NCBI GenBank assembly: GCA_037140375.1 | Contig: JBAXER010000072.1 | Span: 1 to 13,917, forward strand | DNA: 13,917 nucleotides | Source: WLMZ01 sp037140375 | Lineage (GTDB): Bacteria; Actinomycetota; Acidimicrobiia; Acidimicrobiales; Ilumatobacteraceae | Reading direction: 5' to 3' | Part shown: positions 8,601 through 13,917 of the stretch, in pieces | Position numbering within the stretch: position 1 is the first letter of the stretch | Layout of the letters: the number at the start of each line of letters is the position of its first letter | Notes under the pieces: generated by a model | Databases searched by the model: none | Seen by the model: only the letters and a program-made list of their open reading frames with translations | What the model was told of the DNA's origin: nothing | Position numbers and translations under genes: made by a program

Positions 8601-8790
8601 CACCAACTTGTTGGGCACCGGCACAGTCACGTGGTTGGCGAGCGGCGTCACCCAGACGCTGACCACCACTACTCGTACCGCAACATCGATCACCCTCACC
8701 CTCCCAGGTACTGCTACCCGGGCCGCGGGCACGATCACTGTTGACAACGGTGCGGGCGGCGTTGCGTCAATCGCCTTCACGATCGGCTGA
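2611..8790 (+). CDS. 2059-aa secreted multidomain protein (unnamed module x3, ASH x5, IPT/TIG x8)
   Basis: The ATG is preceded by AGGGA with 5-nt spacing. The N-terminus has a long basic region (RRRR near residue 30), a hydrophobic core and an A-S-A|A cleavage site near residue 58: a Sec-type signal peptide, with no clear Tat motif. Order, with approximate residues: unnamed module 62-294; ASH 300-412 and 418-523; module 527-761; ASH 770-876 and 880-1000; module 1003-1230; ASH 1240-1350; then eight IPT/TIG-like folds starting near 1353, 1449, 1538, 1624, 1707, 1800, 1888 and 1976. Each module has exactly two Cys (126/294, 591/761, 1071/1230); four of the five ASH domains carry a Cys pair. There is no LPxTG, C-terminal helix or catalytic domain. 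ASH and IPT/TIG folds are known adhesion and scaffold domains, so an extracellular adhesin or fibre role is likely but inferred. It ends in TGA followed by a hairpin. Confidence 0.92.
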   Translation: MNKREMDATSFNTSKKSPGSRRKSAATYRRRRAVAIGLVAMMLGGGFYLPSFSGSASAAPVINEPPVTGTIASFPARDFISATDWSVYPFVDVDVLRNGAVVGFRHDVAPISPTGLVEVNHPGSPCWDTLTPNIVGGDVIRLTGKDANKVPVVIDQTTTAKIDITATLHATDIAGQVAMSGTAFNQDGTPMDIALLEATALSGAQARFTGGAFAGLRIMKVVSTDSVATNGRSLVDNGGGNWTALWTELNAVDYQLALDSESGISWLGAVGGANGSTTFEVGPAIIPGPYTAACNAPLAGPLVSTDVTTLGFPAGEVGTTSAASLVHVTNTGFGTDPSTQLVVSSVAAIGPDANQFVVSNTCSAAPVVVGGSCDVSVAFAPTSTTPSQMKTAKIEILSNAGNSTVSISATGYALTAGQSVAVLVAKPANLDMGIRAVANTSPAQSVVIQNIGNLAATVTAPSIVGAADFKIASQNCSTAPLAPLASCTVGITFAPVSQTARAATLNIASNGAPLSVGLTGSGLITTNIVPFPHTPIQLNSFINRDFVSLLNFTPGEAVTVQVIRYGVVVGTATSIARADGIAEVNHPGGQCWEGTTPDLRAGDVLRVTRADGRAYETTEADVQVTAKALETAPGSGIVAMHGYARDLATGGPLPLGSIEARLIAATNNPFAISGRRALTSADVPTHATLTFDPIDAITNPDGVNWTATWDFTDSPDPAADVALAGSEQNRLLWLGRDPLALAELTFAEDAPGVFAGPAAPCTAPAEAPSAGIAVMTASNTFPAQAAGDFADRTYKVRNIGTAPLVISSITFAGTNPADFSLVGAVPAPIAPNTTGTFTVRFSPKAVTVKGTRSAIVQINDNAVGSPHTSTATGLAVLTAAASALMTPSALTFGDTQVGLTAATQRITILNEGAANLVFTAVGYTLANTTPGTTALDFSIVNSANAGHCRPSLSVPADGTCVIEVAYTPSAVNTRTATLTIRSNDAAATNPVATLTGTSSISADGAFDPPRLPHAITAFPARDYVAAAGFAPDEVVTVVVYRNGVEIGRSDPMSTNPATGLIEINHILATGCWATATPDLRPGDVVRTIAATQTAPDVITAMDQIHIQGNIIDMPATAINANTVVMTGTAVDTFTGLPMPLGSFEPRIISATRTDFSTSAAPSLRAAAGGEGTVSMTGKLWVATFTGLTPADMDNVLTSRNAVIWNGRIPANLNEATNGEWGEIPGPGAGCPVAGNQPALAAIPEPTITPATLDTGYSGSPLTGTASTNNVATFTNTGTVTLTGISVGAVEGLNNADFTRTTTCGATLAAGRSCTVTVSFKATADGLRLASIPINHSGQNGVNHLVVTGLGVSAPSITAVAPTLAGRGATVTITGTLLTSTTGVTFQALGQVAQAATSFTVINDTTITAVIPVGLAGTKAAPIATAVAVTTRGGTANLAGGVGGLTVNGNPPIITLVAPASGVAGNSVTITGSGFVVGGTTVAINGAVVTIAAGATDTSITFIVPLAANTTGAAIANAPLTVNTANGVATSRYTVGSTPILRSFTVPARATPGSTISLVGTGFTAASTVTFTTATGGTVAAAVLAGRSTTSLSVAVPATAVQGLVTVNTVGFLPSALEFVVDRAPTITSFTPTSGAANAATKIVVTGNNFRTASVVKVGTKNVLGFTVDSPTQITINGLDPLTRTGTISITAFAAVSSTANFTVVLPPTITTFTPTTATANVTTVNVTGTNFVVGGTTVDLVQGPANAPTAVLPQTVLTTTATTVTFRAPAGTPAGAYNVRVTNVAGFARSVANLTITLQAPTITSFTPTTATGGVTSVAITGTSFTATSTVSLVQGVTVRAQTPAFVNPTTLTFTPAAATPAGVYTVRVTNAAGTATSVATLTVLAPVPTITSFTPATATAGGTQAVTLTGTNFIAGTTVALVSGATVVAQTATIASSTSITFTPSAATAAGVYNVQVTNSAGVVTSTATLTVVGKPTITSITPNPGAQGKAVTITGTNLLGTGTVTWLASGVTQTLTTTTRTATSITLTLPGTATRAAGTITVDNGAGGVASIAFTIG
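5666..5720 (+). repeat. Identical tract shared with the first paralogue (copy at 1-55)
   Basis: This 55-bp match to the left edge of the window lies at the start of the third unnamed module of this protein. The true length is unknown because the other copy is cut by the edge. Confidence 0.88.
6294..6839 (+). repeat. 546-bp perfect direct repeat, copy 2
   Basis: Identical to 635-1180 over all 546 bases. It lies at about residues 1229-1410 of the 2059-aa protein, spanning the fifth ASH domain and the start of the first IPT fold. The spacing between copies is 5659 bp. Confidence 0.92.
7294..7415 (+). repeat. 122-bp perfect direct repeat, copy 2
   Basis: Identical to 1632-1753, inside the third IPT fold of this protein. 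The offset is 5662 bp, against 5659 for the larger tract, so a 3-bp net indel separates the two. Confidence 0.88.
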
Positions 8791-8813
8791 CCCAACCAAT
8801 AATCCAGGTACAT

Positions 8814-8847
8814 GAAGAATCCCCGAGGCTTGCCTCGGGGATTCTTC
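8814..8847. terminator. Hairpin terminator between convergent genes
   Basis: Arms 8814-8829 and 8832-8847 are perfect 16-nt complements; in practice the loop is about 4 nt. It lies 24 nt after the TGA of the giant gene and 65 nt beyond the TAA of the minus-strand VOC gene. A symmetric stem without a U-tract could stop transcription from both sides. The 11-nt arm core is the same as in the hairpin at 2351-2388. Confidence 0.82.
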
Positions 8848-8860
8848 GCGTCTGGACTCA

Positions 8861-8900
8861 GTTGGAAACGGCTGGCAACGAATGGCAACGCATGGCAACG
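8861..8900. repeat. 10-bp tandem repeat, four copies
   Basis: The unit is NNTGGCAACG: gt-TGGAAACG, gc-TGGCAACG, aa-TGGCAACG and ca-TGGCAACG, from 8861 to 8900 in exact 10-bp register, then a decayed TGG. It lies in the convergent intergenic gap, 11 bp beyond the stop codon of the VOC gene. The period is close to one helical turn. The function is unknown; it may be a simple minisatellite. Confidence 0.8.
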
Positions 8901-8911
8901 CGTGGGCGCTG

Positions 8912-9391
8912 TTACGAGGTTTGATCGGCGATGTGTTTCCAGCGCGGCCGTGGGCTCATCAACTCGATGCGCGCCCCATCGGGGTCGGCGAGGAACACGA
9001 CATCGATACCGAGGTTCGCTCGCGTGCTGTCGATAACCGTGCCGCCAAGCTGCACAAGCAGCGCTGCCGACACATCGACATCGTCGACGTAAAACGACAG
9101 GTGCGTGAAGCCAAGCTGGCCGCGACTTGTCGACGGCACCCCGTGCGCTGGCGGAGACGTGTAGTGCAACAGCTCGATCTTCATCGTGCCCAACACAATG
9201 AACTGCGACGTGATGGACACGGGCGAGTCAACTTCGAGGGCGCGAGCGAGGTCGGGCAACACGGTGTTGTCAAGGCTGTAGCCCTCGGCGCGATCGAACC
9301 CGAGACCGTCGCAGTAAAACCGCAACGACCGTTCGAGATCGGCCACGCACAAGCCGAGGTGCGATGGCAGTGGCTTGGCAGAGGCGGTCAT
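8912..9391 (-). CDS. VOC superfamily (glyoxalase/dioxygenase-fold) protein
   Basis: This 159-aa protein has the two beta-alpha-beta-beta-beta halves of the VOC fold. The first half opens with S-H-L-G-L-C-V-A-D-L (H11), the second with F-T-H-L-S-F-Y-V-D-D-V (H97), and it ends with D-P-D-G-A-R-I-E-L-M (E143). H11, E73, H97 and E143 form a complete H/E/H/E metal-ligand set, so a metal-dependent isomerase, lyase, epimerase or dioxygenase is plausible. The substrate cannot be read. The ATG is 18 nt after the TAG of the upstream amidohydrolase, with no clear ribosome binding site, so it is the last gene of the operon and probably translationally linked. The stop is TAA, followed by the 10-bp repeat and a shared hairpin. 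Confidence 0.85.
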   Translation of the reverse strand: MTASAKPLPSHLGLCVADLERSLRFYCDGLGFDRAEGYSLDNTVLPDLARALEVDSPVSITSQFIVLGTMKIELLHYTSPPAHGVPSTSRGQLGFTHLSFYVDDVDVSAALLVQLGGTVIDSTRANLGIDVVFLADPDGARIELMSPRPRWKHIADQTS

Positions 9392-9409
9392 CTGTAGCGC
9401 CGCTGCGAA

Positions 9410-10534
9410 CTAGACGAGTACGGATCGGTCGATGCCGTAGAGGCCGGCGACGTTGTCGGACAGAATCGCCGCCTTTTGCTCAGCGGTGAGTTGCTGAGTG
9501 TGCTCGGTCAACATCTCTTGGCTCCACGGCCAGGTGCTGTCTGAGTGCGGGAAGTCGTTGGCCCACATCAGGTGCTTCCAGTTCATGCTGTCGGCCTGCT
9601 TGAACGCCGACCAATCGTCTTGGAAGGTGACGTAGATGTTCTCGGCGAAGTACTCGCTGGGAAGCTTCGACAACTCTTGGCCCGCGGGGAGCCAGAAACG
9701 GTGACGCTTGTAGGCGTGGTCCATGCGATAACTGAAGTGAGGCACCCATCCGGCGTCGGCTTCGGCGCAAACAATGCTCAAGTTGGGGTGGCGCTCGAAC
9801 ACGCCGCCCATCACGAGCATGGCCATCACGTCTTGGCAGCCGCGCACGATGCTGAGGAACTGCGCCATCTTCGGGCCGCGGGTCTTGCCCGACGACATGG
9901 TCAGGATGTGGAACGACAGCGGCAGCTCAAGCGCAATCGCTGCTTCCCAGAACTCGTCGTAGATGGTCGAGTCGTAGTCTTCGACGCCTGGCTGGCCGGG
10001 CAACATGACACCGCGCAGGCCTTGGCTCTTGATGGTCTGCAGATCGGCGATGGCCTCATCGGGTGTGCGCATTGCGGTCTGACCCAGGCCGAGCAAACGG
10101 TCGGGCTGCGCTGAGCAAAAACCCGCGAGCCAGCGGTTGTAGGCCTGAAAGCATGCGTTCTTGTAATCGAGATCGGGGTGGTTACACAGCACCATGCCGA
10201 TGCTCGGGTAAATCACTTCGGCCGAAACGCCGTCGCGATCTTGGTCGGCCATGCGCGCTACTGGATCCCAGCCACCGCGGTGCAGATCGGAGAATCGCGA
10301 ACCCATCGCTTTGATCTCTTCGGGACGCTTGCCTGCGGCTGCCGCAGTAGACAGCGACAGTGGCCGCGGCATGCCGTCGACCATGAACACCTCGCCGAGC
10401 TTTTCGCCGCCATCAACGAGACGAGGCGCGCGATCGAGATACGCCGGGTCGATGAAATCGACATAGGTCTCTGGTGGCTCGGTGATGTGCGAGTCGGCCG
10501 AGATAATCGGCTGTGCAAATCCCTGTGCATTCAT
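9410..10534 (-). CDS. Amidohydrolase family 2 (PF04909) TIM-barrel hydrolase or decarboxylase
   Basis: This 374-aa protein has the usual length of the ACMSD-like amidohydrolase-2 family. Seen motifs: A-D-S-H-I-T-E-P near the N-terminus (D14, H16), F-H-I-L after a barrel strand (H209) and W-A-N-D-F-P-H-S-D near the C-terminus (D327, H330). By comparison with ACMSD, H16, H209 and D327 would be metal ligands or catalytic residues. The first ligand is D-x-H rather than H-x-H, as in many actinobacterial members. Known relatives include non-oxidative decarboxylases and C-C or amide hydrolases, so the reaction is open. The ATG overlaps the stop of the upstream gene (ATGA at 10531-10534) and has a GAGGGAG ribosome binding site, which indicates translational coupling. 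The VOC gene follows 18 nt downstream. Confidence 0.88.
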   Translation of the reverse strand: MNAQGFAQPIISADSHITEPPETYVDFIDPAYLDRAPRLVDGGEKLGEVFMVDGMPRPLSLSTAAAAGKRPEEIKAMGSRFSDLHRGGWDPVARMADQDRDGVSAEVIYPSIGMVLCNHPDLDYKNACFQAYNRWLAGFCSAQPDRLLGLGQTAMRTPDEAIADLQTIKSQGLRGVMLPGQPGVEDYDSTIYDEFWEAAIALELPLSFHILTMSSGKTRGPKMAQFLSIVRGCQDVMAMLVMGGVFERHPNLSIVCAEADAGWVPHFSYRMDHAYKRHRFWLPAGQELSKLPSEYFAENIYVTFQDDWSAFKQADSMNWKHLMWANDFPHSDSTWPWSQEMLTEHTQQLTAEQKAAILSDNVAGLYGIDRSVLV

Positions 10535-12231
10535 GATGTGCTCCCTCGCACGAGACGGCCTGGCAACGCGCCAGTGGCCTGACCATTGAAATACGTTTCG
10601 ACGCCGGCCACAAACGTGTGCCGGTATCCATCGACATCTTGCAGGAAGCGCTTGCCGCCTGCAGGCAAATCGAAGCTGAGTCGCGGCGCATGCAACGTGA
10701 GTTCATCGAAGTCGATGACGTTGATGTCGGCGCGATAGCCGGGGGCCAAAAGTCCGCGGTCGAGCAAGCCAACTGCTTCGGCAGTTGCTCGAGCCTGACG
10801 GCTGACAAGCCATGGCAATTCGAACTTGGGGCCACGCGTGCGGTCTCGACCCCAGTGGGTGAGCAGCGTGGTCGGGAAGCTTCCGTCGCAGATGGTGCCC
10901 ACGTGGGCGCCGCCATCGCTGAGGCCTGGCACCGCAAACGGATGCGCCAGCAATGCGGCGACGGTGTCGAGGTTGCCGTCGCCGTAGTTGAGCACCGGCA
11001 CATACAACAGCGCCTTGCCATCATCGCCGAGCAACAGGTCGTAGAGCATTTCGGCGGGAAGGCAACCGGCCTTGGTGGCCAGCGCAGCAACAGTGGCATC
11101 GGTGTCGGGCTCGTAATCGGGCACCGCGCCGATGACAAAAATGCGCGTGGGGTTACCAACGATGGGCAGACAGTGCCCCGCGTATTCGCTGAGGATTGCC
11201 GCACGAGTTTCGGGCTCGGCGAGACGGCTTACGAGTTCGCCAAGTTCGAGATCGGCGAGCGGCCGGTAGCTGGGGCAGAACTTGAGCGGGTTCACCGTGG
11301 CTTGCAAACCAACCAGCACGCCGATGGCGCGGGCAGCCACTTGGGCTCGCATCTGCAGGCCTTCGGCATTGGCTTGGGTAAGCACCTCGAGCAGACGCAT
11401 CGACTGATCGGAGCCGCGGCCGGCTTGAGCCAACGAGATAGACAGCGGACGACCCGACACCTGCATCATCATCCGCATGGTCTCGACTTCGTGATCGAAA
11501 TCGGTGAGGTCCGACACCACCTGCAACACGCCCTTGCCGGTGCGGCCGATGGCCTCGGCGATACCGACAAGTTCTTCACGTGCGGCGGTGAGCGTGGGAG
11601 TTGGCTCGCCGCGACTGGTGCGGTGGTTCAGCGTGCGCGAAGTGCTGAAGCCAAGCGCACCGGCGCTAATGGCTTCGGCGGCAATGCGGCCCATCTCGGC
11701 GATCTCGGCGGCATTGGCGGGTTCGCGATTCGCGCCGCGCTCGCCCATCACATACAGGCGCAGCGCGCCGTGTGGAACCTGTGCGGCAACATCGATGTCG
11801 TGCGGACGACCCTCGACTTCGTTGAGGTACTCGGCGAAGCTCTCCCACTTCCAGCTCAGTCCTTCGTGCAGCGCTGCGCCAGGAATGTCTTCGACGCCTT
11901 CCATGAGTTCGATGAGTCGCTGGCGATCGCCTTCTCGAACGGGAGCGAAGCCGACGCCACAGTTGCCCATGACAACGGTGGTAACACCGTGATTGGCCGA
12001 TGGCGCAAGGTGGCTATCCCACGTGGCTTGACCGTCGTAGTGAGTGTGGATGTCGACAAAGCCTGGGGTGACCAATGCTCCGTGGGCATCGATCACTCGC
12101 GTGGCATCGCCCTGAACATCGCCAACCTGCACCACAACGCCGTCGCGCACGGCGACATCGGCGATGCGGCCGGGTTCTCCCGTGCCATCGAGCACGAGGC
12201 CACCGCGGACAATGAGATCGAACTTGGTCAT
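10531..12231 (-). CDS. D-aminoacylase-like amidohydrolase (N-acyl-D-amino-acid deacylase family)
   Basis: The 566-aa product starts M-T-K-F-D-L-I-V-R-G-G. I chose the ATG at 12231 because AGGGGGG lies just upstream and the protein begins there with the typical beta strand; a 27-residue extension upstream looks unlike the family. Seen: P-G-F-V-D-I-H-T-H-Y-D-G-Q (H62, H64), G-N-C-G-V-G-F-A-P-V-R (C91), S-D-G-G-A-H (D439) and the C-terminal A-P-G-Y-R-A-D-I-N-V-I-D strand. These fit the cytoplasmic D-aminoacylase / amidohydrolase-3 type, which hydrolyses N-acyl-D-amino acids. By eye, the positions of the two zinc histidines of Alcaligenes D-aminoacylase (His220, His250) hold Q-V-V-S-D (237-241) and S-L-A-Q (266-269). 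The substrate may therefore differ. First gene of a three-gene operon, overlapping the next by 4 bp. Confidence 0.85.
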   Translation of the reverse strand: MTKFDLIVRGGLVLDGTGEPGRIADVAVRDGVVVQVGDVQGDATRVIDAHGALVTPGFVDIHTHYDGQATWDSHLAPSANHGVTTVVMGNCGVGFAPVREGDRQRLIELMEGVEDIPGAALHEGLSWKWESFAEYLNEVEGRPHDIDVAAQVPHGALRLYVMGERGANREPANAAEIAEMGRIAAEAISAGALGFSTSRTLNHRTSRGEPTPTLTAAREELVGIAEAIGRTGKGVLQVVSDLTDFDHEVETMRMMMQVSGRPLSISLAQAGRGSDQSMRLLEVLTQANAEGLQMRAQVAARAIGVLVGLQATVNPLKFCPSYRPLADLELGELVSRLAEPETRAAILSEYAGHCLPIVGNPTRIFVIGAVPDYEPDTDATVAALATKAGCLPAEMLYDLLLGDDGKALLYVPVLNYGDGNLDTVAALLAHPFAVPGLSDGGAHVGTICDGSFPTTLLTHWGRDRTRGPKFELPWLVSRQARATAEAVGLLDRGLLAPGYRADINVIDFDELTLHAPRLSFDLPAGGKRFLQDVDGYRHTFVAGVETYFNGQATGALPGRLVRGSTS

Positions 12232-12383
12232 GCGCCCCCCTGACGAAAGTACTTGCGCTCTACAACTTACTGACTCAAGCGGTCTGGCGCCGCAGCGCAG
12301 CGACGCCCTCACACCACGCGCAGCACTCTAGACCCGTGTGACCGACGGCCTCAGACCGCTCGAGTGCGATTCGGATTTGACAC

Positions 12384-12392
12384 TGATACATT
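12384..12392 (+). promoter_or_regulatory. Candidate extended -10 element for the helicase gene
   Basis: TGATACATT fits the TGn-TAnnnT extended -10 pattern and would place the transcript start near 12400, leaving a leader of about 100 nt. A TTGACA just upstream (12377-12382) is too close to be its -35 and has no good -10 at 16-19 bp. Weak evidence. Confidence 0.28.
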
Positions 12393-12484
12393 CGATGTGC
12401 TGTTCAACGGAACAGAACACACGTGAGTAGCTGAGCATCCCATAACTGGGCGCAGGCAAGTTGCTGCGAACGTGTGCCGCCCAT

Positions 12485-12490
12485 AAGGAG
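12485..12490 (+). promoter_or_regulatory. Ribosome binding site fixing the GTG start of the helicase
   Basis: AAGGAG lies 7 nt before GTG at 12498. It is the strongest Shine-Dalgarno in the window and supports the GTG as the start. Confidence 0.85.
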
Positions 12491-12497
12491 CTACAAC

Positions 12498-13917
12498 GTG
12501 TCCCAATCATTTGCAGATCTTGGCGTCCCCGCGCGCCTCGTCGAAGCACTCGCCGCTGATGGCATCACCGAACCGTTCCCGGTTCAGGCCATCACCCTCC
12601 CCGATGCCCTTGCCGGCAAAGACCTGTGTGGCCGTGCGCCAACCGGTTCCGGCAAGACCCTTGGTTTCGGAATCCCCATGATGGTGCGCATCGGCCAGGC
12701 CGCGCCGCACCGTCCAACCGGTCTCGTGCTGGTGCCAACCCGCGAGCTCGCCGAGCAAGTCCAAAAGGTGTTCGTCACCCTTGGTCGCGCCCAGTGGCGT
12801 TTCGTGCAGGCCATCTACGGCGGCGCCTCGTTCGGCCCGCAGATTCATTCGTTGCGCAAGGGCGCCTCGGTCGTTGTTGCAACGCCGGGCCGCTTGCTCG
12901 ACATCATCGAAAAGGGTTACTGCGATCTCAGCGCCGTCGAGGTGTGTGTCATCGACGAAGCCGACCGCATGGCCGACCTTGGCTTCATGCCCGACCTTCG
13001 CAAGATTCTCGACATGACCCCGGCCACGCGCCAGACCATGTTGTGGTCAGCAACGCTCGACGGCGATGTGCAAGAGATCATTCAGGATTACATGAAAGAT
13101 CCTGTGCGTCACGACCTGATGGACGATGTCGAGCAGGCACCTGTCGATCACCGTTTCGTGGTCACCCGCCCATCCGAGCGCATCGACGCAGCCGTTGCCC
13201 TCATCGAAGAGCACGGCCCAACGGTTGTGTTCGTGAAGACCCGTTACGGCGTCGACGATGTGAGCGAAGACCTCAACCGCGCTGGCGTGAAGGCCGGCGC
13301 ATTGCACGGCGCTCGTAGCCAAGCCGTGCGTCAGCGCACGCTCGACGATTTCAAGCGCGGCAAGATTCAGGCACTCGTGGCCACCGACGTTGCCGCCCGC
13401 GGCATTCACGTCGACAACGTGAGCCTCGTGTTGCACTACGACCTGCCCGATAACGACAAGGACTACACCCACCGTTCAGGCCGCACCGGCCGCGCCGGTA
13501 ACGCTGGTGTCGTTATTGCGTTCGTGCCACCAAGCCGTCAGCGCATTGCTCAGCGCATGAGCGACAACGTAGAAGCCGAAGTCACCTGGGAGCAGGGCGA
13601 GAAGCCCATCGAGCGCGTGCCTGCCGGCGAGCGCGAAACAGGTAACCGCGATCGCGGCGAGCGCGACCGTGGCGGCTATCAGGGTCGCGGCGATCGCAAT
13701 GCCGATCGTGGCGCCTATAGCGACCGCACCAGCCGTGGCGGATACGTAGACCGCGCCGCAGCAAGCGATCGCGGCTACGGCGGCGACCGTGACCGCAGCG
13801 ACCGTGGCGAGCGTCCGGCATACGGCACCGAACGTCCCGCTTACGGCGGCGAACGTCCCGCTTACGGCGGCGACCGTGACCGCGCTGATCGTGGCGATCG
13901 CAATGATCGTCCCGTGT
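12498..13917 (+). CDS. DEAD-box ATP-dependent RNA helicase (3' end outside window)
   Basis: The frame starts at GTG and stays open to the right edge; 473 residues are visible. Motifs in order: Q motif with P28-V-Q30, motif I A-P-T-G-S-G-K-T (47-54), Ia P-T-R-E-L (80-84), Ib T-P-G-R (129-132), II D-E-A-D (153-156), III S-A-T (184-186), V A-T-D-V-A-A-R-G (from 295) and VI H-R-S-G-R-T-G-R (325-332). Both RecA-like lobes are therefore complete and look active. From about residue 374 the protein becomes a disordered tail of Arg, Gly, Asp, Tyr and Glu with D-R-G, R-G-G-Y and E-R-P-A-Y-G-G repeats, a type that binds RNA without specificity. The probable role is unwinding structured RNA in ribosome assembly, mRNA decay or cold adaptation (RhlE/DeaD-like); the exact subgroup is not certain. 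It is transcribed away from the amidohydrolase operon. Confidence 0.93.
   Translation, partial: MSQSFADLGVPARLVEALAADGITEPFPVQAITLPDALAGKDLCGRAPTGSGKTLGFGIPMMVRIGQAAPHRPTGLVLVPTRELAEQVQKVFVTLGRAQWRFVQAIYGGASFGPQIHSLRKGASVVVATPGRLLDIIEKGYCDLSAVEVCVIDEADRMADLGFMPDLRKILDMTPATRQTMLWSATLDGDVQEIIQDYMKDPVRHDLMDDVEQAPVDHRFVVTRPSERIDAAVALIEEHGPTVVFVKTRYGVDDVSEDLNRAGVKAGALHGARSQAVRQRTLDDFKRGKIQALVATDVAARGIHVDNVSLVLHYDLPDNDKDYTHRSGRTGRAGNAGVVIAFVPPSRQRIAQRMSDNVEAEVTWEQGEKPIERVPAGERETGNRDRGERDRGGYQGRGDRNADRGAYSDRTSRGGYVDRAAASDRGYGGDRDRSDRGERPAYGTERPAYGGERPAYGGDRDRADRGDRNDRPV
13809..13871 (+). repeat. 21-bp in-frame tandem repeat, three copies, in the helicase tail
   Basis: Units at 13809-13829, 13830-13850 and 13851-13871 encode E-R-P-A-Y-G-(T/G) three times. 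Units 2 and 3 are identical at every base; unit 1 has synonymous changes and one Thr. Exact recent copies suggest slippage, and the copy number may vary between strains. Confidence 0.88.

Larger units (their letters stand above)
12232..12497. other. Divergent intergenic region between the minus-strand operon and the helicase gene
   Basis: This 266-bp stretch has no supported gene and should hold two divergent promoters. On the minus side I see only the AGGGGGG ribosome binding site and no clear promoter hexamers. On the plus side there is an extended -10 candidate. A 6-bp dyad CTGTTC-AACG-GAACAG lies at 12400-12415 and could be an operator or a small stem near the 5' end of the helicase transcript. 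Confidence 0.6.

Noticed and set aside
8861..8900. CRISPR array
   Set aside because: Units are only 10 bp with 2-nt variable parts, no spacers and no cas genes nearby.
10618..12243. 541-codon plus-strand open frame opposite the D-aminoacylase-like gene
   Set aside because: Its product is low-complexity and matches no family I recognise, while the minus strand carries clear catalytic motifs, ribosome binding sites and operon overlaps. It is a high-GC shadow frame.
10531..12312. Longer 593-aa form of the D-aminoacylase-like protein
   Set aside because: The extra 27 residues are Arg/Cys/Ser-rich and unlike the family; the ATG at 12231 has an AGGGGGG site and begins exactly at the family's first beta strand.
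12377..12382. Consensus TTGACA as -35 of the helicase promoter
   Set aside because: None of the hexamers at 16-19 bp spacing resembles TAnnnT.
12400..12415. LexA/SOS box at the GTTC-AACG-GAAC dyad before the helicase
   Set aside because: The half-sites are in the opposite order to the actinobacterial GAAC-N4-GTTC box; only a generic dyad can be claimed.

Overview
The window is high-GC DNA with GTG as well as ATG starts, purine-rich ribosome binding sites and hairpin terminators without U-tracts. Its gene families are large secreted IPT/TIG plus ASH-domain proteins, an actinobacterial-style PF04909 amidohydrolase, a D-aminoacylase-like enzyme and a DEAD-box helicase with an Arg/Gly/Asp-rich tail. 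This points to an actinobacterium, possibly of the class Acidimicrobiia. That assignment is inferred from style and gene content only; no marker gene is present.

Positions 1-8790 hold two tandem plus-strand paralogues for giant exported proteins. The first is cut by the left edge (visible 3-2324). The second is complete (2611-8790, 2059 aa) and starts with a Sec-type signal peptide. Both are built from three cassette types: a ~160-240 residue module I do not recognise as a named family (three copies in the second protein, one visible in the first), ASH / 'choice-of-anchor D'-like beta domains with paired cysteines, and a C-terminal string of IPT/TIG-like Ig folds (five in the first, eight in the second). 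They share a 546-bp tract with no differences at all, plus shorter identical tracts set in clearly diverged flanks. Each gene ends in a strong hairpin with the same 11-nt arms. Neither has a sortase motif or C-terminal membrane anchor.

Positions 8912-12231 hold a three-gene minus-strand operon. Its order is a D-aminoacylase-like amidohydrolase, a PF04909 amidohydrolase (ATGA overlap) and a VOC/glyoxalase-fold protein (18-nt gap). It converges on the second giant gene, with a shared hairpin and a four-copy 10-bp repeat between them. The pathway is unknown. The first enzyme appears to lack two histidines of the classical D-aminoacylase zinc site.

Positions 12232-12497 are a divergent intergenic region. 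From 12498 to the right edge runs a plus-strand DEAD-box RNA helicase, open at the 3' end, with a repetitive low-complexity tail.

The part least explained by known families is the tandem giant-protein locus: an unnamed repeated module, recent sequence exchange between the paralogues, and no visible anchor.
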